A DNA stretch of 64,000 nt. Origin: Notolepis coatsorum. Taxonomy: Eukaryota; Chordata; Actinopteri; Aulopiformes; Paralepididae. The stretch covers positions 159,787,856 to 159,851,855 of the forward strand of contig OZ020587.1 of assembly GCA_963971535.1 (NCBI GenBank), read 5' to 3'. Below, piece after piece: positions 35,342-47,300 of the stretch. The position numbers and the translations under genes were made by a program. Within the stretch, counting starts at the first letter, position 1. Every line of letters begins with the position of its first letter. Below the pieces are notes generated by a model that worked only from the letters and a program-made list of their open reading frames with translations, was not told where the DNA came from and ran no database searches.

Positions 35342-38300
35342 TTCCTACAGGTCTGTCTCTTGGTTCCTATAGGTCTGTCTCTTGGTTCCTACAGGTCTTG
35401 GTTCTTACAGGTCTGTCTCTTGGTTCCTATAGGTCTGTCTCTTGGTTCCTACAGCTCAGTCTCTTGGTTCCTACAGGTCTGTCTCTTGGTTCCTACAGGT
35501 CCGTCTCTTGGTTCCTACAGGTCCGTCTCTTGGTTCCTACAGGTCTGTCTCTTGGTTCCTACATGTCTGTCTCTTGGTTCCTACAGGTCTGTCACTTGGT
35601 TCCTACTGGTCTGTCTCTTGGTTCCTGTATGGTTCCTACAGGTCTGTCTCTTGGTTCCTATAGGTCTGTCTCTTGGTTCCTACAGGTCTTGGTTCCTACA
35701 GGTCTGTCTCTTGGTTCCTACAGGTCTGTCTCTTGTCTCTTGGTTCCTGCAGGTCCGTCTCTTGGTTCCTACAGGTCTGTCTCTTGTCTCTTGGTTCCTG
35801 CAGGTATGTCTCTTGGTCCCTTCAGGTCTGTATCTTGTCTCTTGGTTCCTGCAGGTCCGTCTCTTGGTTCCTACAGGTCCGTCTCTTGGTTCCTACAGGT
35901 CCGTCTCTTGGTTCCTACAGGTCCGTCTCTTGGTTCCTACAGGTCCGTCTCTTGGTTCCTACAGGCCCGTCTCTTGGTTCCTACAGGTCTGTCTCTTGGT
36001 TCCTACAGGTCCGTCTCTTGGTTCCTACAGGTCTGTCTCTTGGTTCCTACAGGTCTGTCTCTTGGTTCCTACAGGTCTGTCTCTTGGTTCCTACAGGTCC
36101 GTCTCTTGGTTCCTACAGGTCTGTCTCTCGGTTCCTACAGGTCTGTCTCTTGGTTCCTACATGTCTGTCTCTTGGTTCCTACAGGTCTGTCTCTTGGTTC
36201 CTAGAGGTCTTGGTTCCTACAGGTCTGTCTCTTGGTTCCTATAGGTCTGTCTCTTGGTTCCTACAGGTCCGTCTCTTGGTTCCTACAGGTCTGTCTCTTG
36301 GTTCCTACAGGTCTGTCTCTTGGTTCCTACAGGTCCGTCTCTCGGTTCCTACAGGTCCGTCTCTCGGTTCCTACAGGTCCGTCTCTCGGTTCCTACAGGT
36401 CCGTCTCTTGGTTCCTACATGTCTGTCTCTTGGTTCCTACAGGTCTGTCACTTGGTTCCTACTGGTCTGTCTCTTGGTTCCTGTATGGTTCCTACAGGTC
36501 TGTCTCTTGGTTCCTATAGGTCTGTCTCTTGGTTCCTACAGGTCTTGGTTCTTACAGGTCTGTCTCTTGGTTCCTATAGGTCTGTCTCTTGGTTCCTACA
36601 GCTCAGTCTCTTGGTTCCTACAGGTCTGTCTCTTGGTTCCTACAGGTCCGTCTCTTGGTTCCTACAGGTCCGTCTCTTGGTTCCTACAGGTCTGTCTCTT
36701 GGTTCCTACATGTCTGTCTCTTGGTTCCTACAGGTCTGTCACTTGGTTCCTACTGGTCTGTCTCTTGGTTCCTGTATGGTTCCTACAGGTCTGTCTCTTG
36801 GTTCCTATAGGTCTGTCTCTTGGTTCCTACAGGTCTTGGTTCCTACAGGTCTGTCTCTTGGTTCCTACAGGTCTGTCTCTTGTCTCTTGGTTCCTGCAGG
36901 TCCGTCTCTTGGTTCCTACAGGTCTGTCTCTTGTCTCTTGGTTCCTGCAGGTATGTCTCTTGGTCCCTTCAGGTCTGTATCTTGTCTCTTGGTTCCTGCA
37001 GGTCCGTCTCTTGGTTCCTACAGGTCCGTCTCTTGGTTCCTACAGGTCCGTCTCTTGGTTCCTACAGGTCCGTCTCTTGGTTCCTACAGGTCCGTCTCTT
37101 GGTTCCTACAGGCCCGTCTCTTGGTTCCTACAGGTCTGTCTCTTGGTTCCTACAGGTCCGTCTCTTGGTTCCTACAGGTCTGTCTCTTGGTTCCTACAGG
37201 TCTGTCTCTTGGTTCCTACAGGTCTGTCTCTTGGTTCCTACAGGTCTGTCTCTTGGTTCCTACAGGTCTGTCTCTTGGTTCCTGCAGGTCTGTCTCTTGG
37301 TTCCTACATGTCTGTCTCTTGGTTCCTACAGGTCTGTCTCTTGGTTCCTAGAGGTCTTGGTTCCTACAGGTCTGTCTCTTGGTTCCTATAGGTCTGTCTC
37401 TTGGTTCCTACAGGTCCGTCTCTTGGTTCCTACAGGTCTGTCGCTTGGTTCCTACAGGTCTGTCTCTTGGTTCCTACAGGTCTGTCTCTTGGTTCCTACA
37501 GGTCCGTCTCTCGGTTCCTACAGGTCCGTCTCTCGGTTCCTACAGGTCCGTCTCTTGGTTCCTACAGGTCTGTCTCTTGGTTCCTACAGGTCTTGGTTCT
37601 TACAGGTCTGTCTCTTTGTTCCTATAGGTCTGTCTCTTGGTTCCTACAGCTCCGTCTCTTGGTTCCTACAGGTCTGTCTCTTGGTTCCTACAGGTCCGTC
37701 TCTTGGTTCCTACAGGTCCGTCTCTTGGTTCCTACAGGTCTGTCTCTTGGTTCCTACAGGTCTGTCACTTGGTTCCTACAGGTCTGTCTCTTGGTTCCTA
37801 CAGGTCTGTCTCTTGGTTCCTACAGGTCTGTCTCTTGGTTCCTGTATGGTTCCTACAGGTCTGTCTATCAGTTCCTACAGGTCTGTCTCTTGGTTCCTAC
37901 AGGTCTTGGTTCTTACAGGTCTGTCTCTTGGTTCCTATAGGTCTGTCTCTTGGTTCCTACAGCTCAGTCTCTTGGTTCCTACAGGTCTGTCTCTTGGTTC
38001 CTACAGGTCCGTCTCTTGGTTCCTACAGGTCCGTCTCTTGGTTCCTACAGGTCTGTCTCTTGGTTCCTACATGTCTGTCTCTTGGTTCCTACAGGTCTGT
38101 CACTTGGTTCCTACTGGTCTGTCTCTTGGTTCCTGTATGGTTCCTACAGGTCTGTCTCTTGGTTCCTATAGGTCTGTCTCTTGGTTCCTACAGGTATTGG
38201 TTCCTACAGGTCTGTCTCTTGGTTCCTACAGGTCTGTCTCTTGTCTCTTGGTTCCTGCAGGTCCGTCTCTTGGTTCCTACAGGTCTGTCTCTTGTCTCTT

Positions 38301-41300
38301 GGTTCCTGCAAGTATGTCTCTTGGTCCCTTCAGGTCTGTATCTTGTCTCTTGGTTCCTGCAGGTCCGTCTCTTGGTTCCTACAGGTCCGTCTCTTGGTTC
38401 CTACAGGTCTGTCTATCGGTTCCTACAGGTCTGTCTCTTGGTTCCTACAGGTCTGTCTCTTGGTTCCTACAGGTCTTGGTTCTTACAGGTCTGTCTCTTG
38501 TTCCTATAGGTCTGTCTCTTGGTTCCTACAGCTCAGTCTCTTGGTTCCTACAGGTCTGTCTCTTGGTTCCTACAGGTCCGTCTCTTGGTTCCTACAGGTC
38601 CGTCTCTTGGTTCCTACAGGTCTGTCTCTTGGTTCCTACATGTCTGTCTCTTGGTTCCTACAGGTCTGTCACTTGGTTCCTACTGGTCTGTCTCTTGGTT
38701 CCTGTATGGTTCCTACAGGTCTGTCTCTTGGTTCCTATAGGTCTGTCTCTTGGTTCCTACATGTCTTGGTTCCTACAGGTCTGTCTCTTGGTTCCTGCAG
38801 GTCTGTCTCTTGGTTCCTGAAGGTCCGTCTCTTGGTTCCTACAGGTCTGTCTCTTGTCTCTTGGTTCCTGCAGGTATGTCTCTTGGTCCCTTCAGGTCTG
38901 TATCTTGTCTCTTGGTTCCTACAGGTCTGTCACTTGGTTCCTACTGGTCTGTCTCTTGGTTCCTGTATGGTTCCTACAGGTCTGTCTCTTGGTTCCTATA
39001 GGTCTGTCTCTTGGTTCCTACATGTCTTGGTTCCTACAGGTCTGTCTCTTGGTTCCTGCAGGTCTGTCTCTTGGTTCCTGAAGGTCCGTCTCTTGGTTCC
39101 TACAGGTCTGTCTCTTGTCTCTTGGTTCCTGCAGGTATGTCTCTTGGTCCCTTCAGGTCTGTATCTTGTCTCTTGGTTCCTACAGGTCCGTCTCTTGGTT
39201 CTTACAGGTCTGTCTCTTTGTTCCTATAGGTCTGTCTCTTGGTTCCTACAGCTCCGTCTCTTGGTTCCTACAGGTCTGTCTCTTGGTTCCTACAGGTCCG
39301 TCTCTTGGTTCCTACAGGTCCGTCTCTTGGTTCCTACAGGTCTGTCTCTTGGTTCCTACAGGTCTGTCACTTGGTTCCTACAGGTCTGTCTCTTGGTTCC
39401 TACAGGTCTGTCTCTTGGTTCCTACAGGTCTGTCTCTTGGTTCCTGTATGGTTCCTACAGGTCTGTCTATCAGTTCCTACAGGTCTGTCTCTTGGTTCCT
39501 ACAGGTCTTGGTTCTTACAGGTCTGTCTCTTGGTTCCTATAGGTCTGTCTCTTGGTTCCTACAGCTCAGTCTCTTGGTTCCTACAGGTCTGTCTCTTGGT
39601 TCCTACAGGTCCGTCTCTTGGTTCCTACAGGTCCGTCTCTTGGTTCCTACAGGTCTGTCTCTTGGTTCCTACATGTCTGTCTCTTGGTTCCTACAGGTCT
39701 GTCACTTGGTTCCTACTGGTCTGTCTCTTGGTTCCTGTATGGTTCCTACAGGTCTGTCTCTTGGTTCCTATAGGTCTGTCTCTTGGTTCCTACAGGTATT
39801 GGTTCCTACAGGTCTGTCTCTTGGTTCCTACAGGTCTGTCTCTTGTCTCTTGGTTCCTGCAGGTCCGTCTCTTGGTTCCTACAGGTCTGTCTCTTGTCTC
39901 TTGGTTCCTGCAAGTATGTCTCTTGGTCCCTTCAGGTCTGTATCTTGTCTCTTGGTTCCTGCAGGTCCGTCTCTTGGTTCCTACAGGTCCGTCTCTTGGT
40001 TCCTACAGGTCTGTCTATCGGTTCCTACAGGTCTGTCTCTTGGTTCCTACAGGTCTGTCTCTTGGTTCCTACAGGTCTTGGTTCTTACAGGTCTGTCTCT
40101 TGTTCCTATAGGTCTGTCTCTTGGTTCCTACAGCTCAGTCTCTTGGTTCCTACAGGTCTGTCTCTTGGTTCCTACAGGTCCGTCTCTTGGTTCCTACAGG
40201 TCCGTCTCTTGGTTCCTACAGGTCTGTCTCTTGGTTCCTACATGTCTGTCTCTTGGTTCCTACAGGTCTGTCACTTGGTTCCTACTGGTCTGTCTCTTGG
40301 TTCCTGTATGGTTCCTACAGGTCTGTCTCTTGGTTCCTATAGGTCTGTCTCTTGGTTCCTACATGTCTTGGTTCCTACAGGTCTGTCTCTTGGTTCCTGC
40401 AGGTCTGTCTCTTGGTTCCTGAAGGTCCGTCTCTTGGTTCCTACAGGTCTGTCTCTTGTCTCTTGGTTCCTGCAGGTATGTCTCTTGGTCCCTTCAGGTC
40501 TGTATCTTGTCTCTTGGTTCCTACAGGTCCGTCTCTTGGTTCCTACAGGTCTGTCTCTTGGTTCCTACAGGTCCGTCTCTTGGTTCCTACAGGTCTGTCT
40601 CTTGGTTCCTACAGGTCTGTCTCTTGGTTCCTACAGGTCTGTCTCTTGGTTCCTACATGTCTGTCTCTTGGTTCCTACAGGTCTGTCTCTTGGTTCCTAG
40701 AGGTCTTGGTTCCTACAGGTCCGTCTCTTGGTTCCTACAGGTCCGTCTCTTGGTTCCTACAGGTCTGTCTCTTGGTTCCTACAGGTCTGTCACTTGGTTC
40801 CTACAGGTCTGTCTCTTGGTTCCTACAGGTCTGTCTCTTGGTTCCTACAGGTCTGTCTCTTGGTTCCTACAGGTCTGTCTCTCAGTTCCTACAGGTCAGT
40901 CTCTCGGTTCCTACAGGTCCGTCTCTTGGTTCCTACAGGTCTGTCTCTTGGTTCCTACAGGTCTTGGTTCTTACAGGTCTGTCTCTTTGTTCCTATAGGT
41001 CTGTCTCTTGGTTCCTACAGCTCCGTCTCTTGGTTCCTACAGGTCTGTCTCTTGGTTCCTACAGGTCCGTCTCTTGGTTCCTACAGGTCCGTCTCTTGGT
41101 TCCTACAGGTCTGTCTCTTGGTTCCTACAGGTCTGTCACTTGGTTCCTACAGGTCTGTCTCTTGGTTCCTACAGGTCTGTCTCTTGGTTCCTACATGTCT
41201 GTCTCTTGGTTCCTGTATGGTTCCTACAGGTCTGTCTCTTGGTTCCTATAGGTCTGTCTCTTGGTTCCTACAGGTCTTGGTTCCTACAGGTCTGTCTCTT

Positions 41301-44300
41301 GGTTCATACAGGTCTGTCTCTTGGTTCCTGCAGGTCCGTCTCTTGGTTCCTACAGGTCCGTCTCTTGGTTCCTACAGGTCTGTCTATCGGTTCCTACAGG
41401 TCTGTCTCTTGGTTCCTACAGGTCTGTCTCTTGGTTCCTACAGGTCTTGGTTCTTACAGGTCTGTCTCTTGGTTCCTATAGGTCTGTCTCTTGGTTCCTA
41501 CAGCTCAGTCTCTTGGTTCCTACAGGTCTGTCTCTTGGTTCCTACAGGTCCGTCTCTTGGTTCCTACAGGTCCGTCTCTTGGTTCCTACAGGTCTGTCTC
41601 TTGGTTCCTACATGTCTGTCTCTTGGTTCCTACAGGTCTGTCACTTGGTTCCTACTGGTCTGTCTCTTGGTTCCTGTATGGTTCCTACAGGTCTGTCTCT
41701 TGGTTCCTATAGGTCTGTCTCTTGGTTCCTACAGATCTTGGTTCCTACAGGTCTGTCTCTTGGTTCCTACAGGTCTGTCTCTTGTCTCTTGGTTCCTGCA
41801 GGTCCGTCTCTTGGTTCCTACAGGTCCGTCTCTTGGTTCCTACAGGTCTGTCTCTTGGTTCCTACAGGTCTGTCTCTTGGTTCCTACAGGTCTGTCTCTT
41901 GGTTCCTAGAGGTCTTGGTTCCTACAGGTCTGTCTCTTGGTTCCTATAGGTCTGTCTCTTGGTTCCTACAGGTCCGTCTCTTGGTTCCTACAGGTCTGTC
42001 TCTTGGTTCCTACAGGTCTGTCTCTTGGTTCCTACAGGTCCGTCTCTCGGTTCCTACAGGTCCGTCTCTCGGTTCCTACAGGTCCGTCTCTTGGTTCCTA
42101 CAGGTCTGTCTCTTGGTTCCTACAGGTCTTGGTTCTTACAGGTCTGTCTCTTTGTTCCTATAGGTCTGTCTCTTGGTTCCTACAGCTCTGTCTCTTGGTT
42201 CCTACAGGTCTGTCTCTTGGTTCCTACAGGTCCGTCTCTTGGTTCCTACAGGTCTGTCTCTTGGTTCCTACAGGTCTGTCACTTGGTTCCTACAGGTATG
42301 TCTCTTGGTTCCTACAGGTCTGTCTCTTGGTTCCTACAGGTCTGTCTCTTGGTTCCTACAGGTCTGTCTCTCGGTTCCTACAGGTCCGTCTCTCGGTTCC
42401 TACAGGTCTGTCTCTTGGTTCCTACAGGTCTGTCTCTTGGTTCCTACAGGTCTGTCTCTTGGTTCCTACAGGTCTGTCTCTTGGTTCCTGCAGGTCTGTC
42501 TCTTGGTTCCTACAGGTCTGTCTCTTGGTTCCTAGAGGTCTTGGTTCCTACAGGTCTGTCTCTTGGTTCCTATAGGTCTGTCTCTTGGTTCCTACAGGTC
42601 CGTCTCTTGGTTCCTACAGGTCTGTCTCTTGGTTCCTACAGGTCTGTCTCTTGGTTCCTACAGGTCTGTCTCTTGGTTCCTACAGGTCCGTCTCTCGGTT
42701 CCTACAGGTCCGTCTCTCGGTTCCTACAGGTCCGTCTCTTGGTTCCTACAGGTCTGTCTCTTGGTTCCTACAGGTCTTGGTTCTTACAGGTCTGTCTCTT
42801 TGTTCCTATAGGTCTGTCTCTTGGTTCCTACAGCTCCGTCTCTTGGTTCCTACAGGTCTGTCTCTTGGTTCCTACAGGTCCGTCTCTTGGTTCCTACAGG
42901 TCCGTCTCTTGGTTCCTACAGGTCTGTCTCTTGGTTCCTACAGGTCTGTCACTTGGTTCCTACAGGTCTGTCTCTTGGTTCCTACAGGTCTGTCTCTTGG
43001 TTCCTACAGGTCTGTCTCTTGGTTCCTGTATGGTTCCTACAGGTCTGTCTATCAGTTCCTACAGGTCTGTCTCTTGGTTCCTACAGGTCTTGGTTCTTAC
43101 AGGTCTGTCTCTTGGTTCCTATAGGTCTGTCTCTTGGTTCCTACAGCTCAGTCTCTTGGTTCCTACAGGTCTGTCTCTTGGTTCCTACAGGTCCGTCTCT
43201 TGGTTCCTACAGGTCCGTCTCTTGGTTCCTACAGGTCTGTCTCTTGGTTCCTACATGTCTGTCTCTTGGTTCCTACAGGTCTGTCACTTGGTTCCTACTG
43301 GTCTGTCTCTTGGTTCCTGTATGGTTCCTACAGGTCTGTCTCTTGGTTCCTATAGGTCTGTCTCTTGGTTCCTACAGGTATTGGTTCCTACAGGTCTGTC
43401 TCTTGGTTCCTACAGGTCTGTCTCTTGTCTCTTGGTTCCTGCAGGTCCGTCTCTTGGTTCCTACAGGTCTGTCTCTTGTCTCTTGGTTCCTGCAAGTATG
43501 TCTCTTGGTCCCTTCAGGTCTGTATCTTGTCTCTTGGTTCCTGCAGGTCCGTCTCTTGGTTCCTACAGGTCCGTCTCTTGGTTCCTACAGGTCTGTCTAT
43601 CGGTTCCTACAGGTCTGTCTCTTGGTTCCTACAGGTCTGTCTCTTGGTTCCTACAGGTCTTGGTTCTTACAGGTCTGTCTCTTGTTCCTATAGGTCTGTC
43701 TCTTGGTTCCTACAGCTCAGTCTCTTGGTTCCTACAGGTCTGTCTCTTGGTTCCTACAGGTCCGTCTCTTGGTTCCTACAGGTCCGTCTCTTGGTTCCTA
43801 CAGGTCTGTCTCTTGGTTCCTACATGTCTGTCTCTTGGTTCCTACAGGTCTGTCTCTTGGTTCCTACATGTCTGTCTCTTGGTTCCTACAGGTCTGTCTC
43901 TTGGTTCCTATAGGTCTGTCTCTTGGTTCCTACATGTCTTGGTTCCTACAGGTCTGTCTCTTGGTTCCTGCAGGTCTGTCTCTTGGTTCCTGAAGGTCCG
44001 TCTCTTGGTTCCTACAGGTCTGTCTCTTGTCTCTTGGTTCCTGCAGGTATGTCTCTTGGTCCCTTCAGGTCTGTATCTTGTCTCTTGGTTCCTACAGGTC
44101 CGTCTCTTGGTTCCTACAGGTCTGTCTCTTGGTTCCTACAGGTCCGTCTCTTGGTTCCTACAGGTCTGTCTCTTGGTTCCTACAGGTCTGTCTCTTGGTT
44201 CCTACAGGTCTGTCTCTTGGTTCCTACATGTCTGTCTCTTGGTTCCTACAGGTCTGTCTCTTGGTTCCTAGAGGTCTTGGTTCCTACAGGTCCGTCTCTT

Positions 44301-47300
44301 GGTTCCTACAGGTCCGTCTCTTGGTTCCTACAGGTCTGTCTCTTGGTTCCTACAGGTCTGTCACTTGGTTCCTACAGGTCTGTCTCTTGGTTCCTACAGG
44401 TCTGTCTCTTGGTTCCTACAGGTCTGTCTCTTGGTTCCTACAGGTCTGTCTCTCAGTTCCTACAGGTCAGTCTCTCGGTTCCTACAGGTCCGTCTCTTGG
44501 TTCCTGTATGGTTCCTACAGGTCTGTCTCTTGGTTCCTATAGGTCTGTCTCTTGGTTCCTACAGGTCTTGGTTCCTACAGGTCTGTCTCTTGGTTCATAC
44601 AGGTCTGTCTCTTGGTTCCTGCAGGTCCATCTCTTGGTTCCTACAGGTCCGTCTCTTGGTTCCTACAGGTCTGTCTATCGGTTCCTACAGGTCTGTCTCT
44701 TGGTTCCTACAGGTCTGTCTCTTGGTTCCTACAGGTCTTGGTTCTTACAGGTCTGTCTCTTGGTTCCTATAGGTCTGTCTCTTGGTTCCTACAGCTCAGT
44801 CTCTTGGTTCCTACAGGTCTGTCTCTTGGTTCCTACAGGTCCGTCTCTTGGTTCCTACAGGTCCGTCTCTTGGTTCCTACAGGTCTGTCTCTTGGTTCCT
44901 ACATGTCTGTCTCTTGGTTCCTACAGGTCTGTCACTTGGTTCCTACTGGTCTGTCTCTTGGTTCCTGTATGGTTCCTACAGGTCTGTCTCTTGGTTCCTA
45001 TAGGTCTGTCTCTTGGTTCCTACAGATCTTGGTTCCTACAGGTCTGTCTCTTGGTTCCTACAGGTCTGTCTCTTGTCTCTTGGTTCCTGCAGGTCCGTCT
45101 CTTGGTTCCTACAGGTCCGTCTCTTGGTTCCTACAGGTCTGTCTCTTGGTTCCTACAGGTCTGTCTCTTGGTTCCTACATGTCTGTCTCTTGGTTCCTAC
45201 AGGTCTGTCTCTTGGTTCCTAGAGGTCTTGGTTCCTACAGGTCTGTCTCTTGGTTCCTATAGGTCTGTCTCTTGGTTCCTACAGGTCCGTCTCTTGGTTC
45301 CTACAGGTCTGTCTCTTGGTTCCTACAGGTCTGTCTCTTGGTTCCTACAGGTCCGTCTCTCGGTTCCTACAGGTCCGTCTCTCGGTTCCTACAGGTCCGT
45401 CTCTCGGTTCCTACAGGTCCGTCTCTTGGTTCCTACAGGTCTGTCTCTTGGTTCCTACAGGTCTTGGTTCTTACAGGTCTGTCTCTTTGTTCCTATAGGT
45501 CTGTCTCTTGGTTCCTACAGCTCTGTCTCTTGGTTCCTACAGGTCTGTCTCTTGGTTCCTACAGGTCCGTCTCTTGGTTCCTACAGGTCTGTCTCTTGGT
45601 TCCTACAGGTCTGTCACTTGGTTCCTACAGGTATGTCTCTTGGTTCCTACAGGTCTGTCTCTTGGTTCCTACAGGTCTGTCTCTTGGTTCCTACAGGTCT
45701 GTCTCTCGGTTCCTACAGGTCCGTCTCTCGGTTCCTACAGGTCCGTCTCTTGGTTCCTACAGGTCTGTCTCTTGGTTCCTACAGGTCTTGGTTCTTACAG
45801 GTCTGTCTCTTTGTTCCTATAGGTCTGTCTCTTGGTTCCTACAGCTCCGTCTCTTGGTTCCTACAGGTCTGTCTCTTGGTTCCTACAGGTCCGTCTCTTG
45901 GTTCCTACAGGTCCGTCTCTTGGTTCCTACAGGTCTGTCTCTTGGTTCCTACAGGTCTGTCACTTGGTTCCTACAGGTCTGTCTCTTGGTTCCTACAGGT
46001 CTGTCTCTTGGTTCCTACAGGTCTGTCTCTTGGTTCCTGTATGGTTCCTACAGGTCTGTCTCTTGGTTCCTATAGGTCTGTCTCTTGGTTCCTACAGGTC
46101 TTGGTTCCTACAGGTCTGTCTCTTGGTTCCTACAGGTCTGTCTCTTGGTTCCTGCAGGTCCGTCTCTTGGTTCCTACAGGTCCGTCTCTTGGTTCCTACA
46201 GGTCTGTCTATCAGTTCCTACAGGTCTGTCTCTTGGTTCCTACAGGTCTTGGTTCTTACAGGTCTGTCTCTTGGTTCCTATAGGTCTGTCTCTTGGTTCC
46301 TACAGCTCAGTCTCTTGGTTCCTACAGGTCTGTCTCTTGGTTCCTACAGGTCCGTCTCTTGGTTCCTACAGGTCCGTCTCTTGGTTCCTACAGGTCTGTC
46401 TCTTGGTTCCTACATGTCTGTCTCTTGGTTCCTACAGGTCTGTCACTTGGTTCCTACTGGTCTGTCTCTTGGTTCCTGTATGGTTCCTACAGGTCTGTCT
46501 CTTGGTTCCTATAGGTCTGTCTCTTGGTTCCTACAGGTCTTGGTTCCTACAGGTCTGTCTCTTGGTTCCTACAGGTCTGTCTCTTGTCTCTTGGTTCCTG
46601 CAGGTCCGTCTCTTGGTTCCTACAGGTCTGTCTCTTGTCTCTTGGTTCCTGCAGGTATGTCTCTTGGTCCCTTCAGGTCTGTATCTTGTCTCTTGGTTCC
46701 TACAGGTCCGTCTCTTGGTTCCTACAGGTCCGTCTCTTGGTTCCTACAGGTCCGTCTCTTGGTTCCTACAGGTCCGTCTCTTGGTTCCTACAGGCCCGTC
46801 TCTTGGTTCCTACAGGTCTGTCTCTTGGTTCCTACAGGTCTGTCTCTTGGTTCCTACAGGTCCGTCTCTTGGTTCCTACAGGTCTGTCTCTTGGTTCCTA
46901 CAGGTCCGTCTCTTGGTTCCTACAGGTCTGTCTCTTGGTTCCTACAGGTCTGTCTCTTGGTTCCTACAGGTCTGTCTCTTGGTTCCTACAGGTCTGTCTC
47001 TTGGTTCCTGCAGGTCTGTCTCTTGGTTCCTACATGTCTGTCTCTTGGTTCCTACAGGTCTGTCTCTTGGTTCCTAGAGGTCTTGGTTCCTACAGGTCTG
47101 TCTCTTGGTTCCTATAGGTCTGTCTCTTGGTTCCTACAGGTCCGTCTCTTGGTTCCTACAGGTCTGTCTCTTGGTTCCTACAGGTCTGTCTCTTGGTTCC
47201 TACAGGTCCGTCTCTCGGTTCCTACAGGTCCGTCTCTCGGTTCCTACAGGTCCGTCTCTTGGTTCCTACAGGTCTGTCTCTTGGTTCCTACAGGTCTTGG

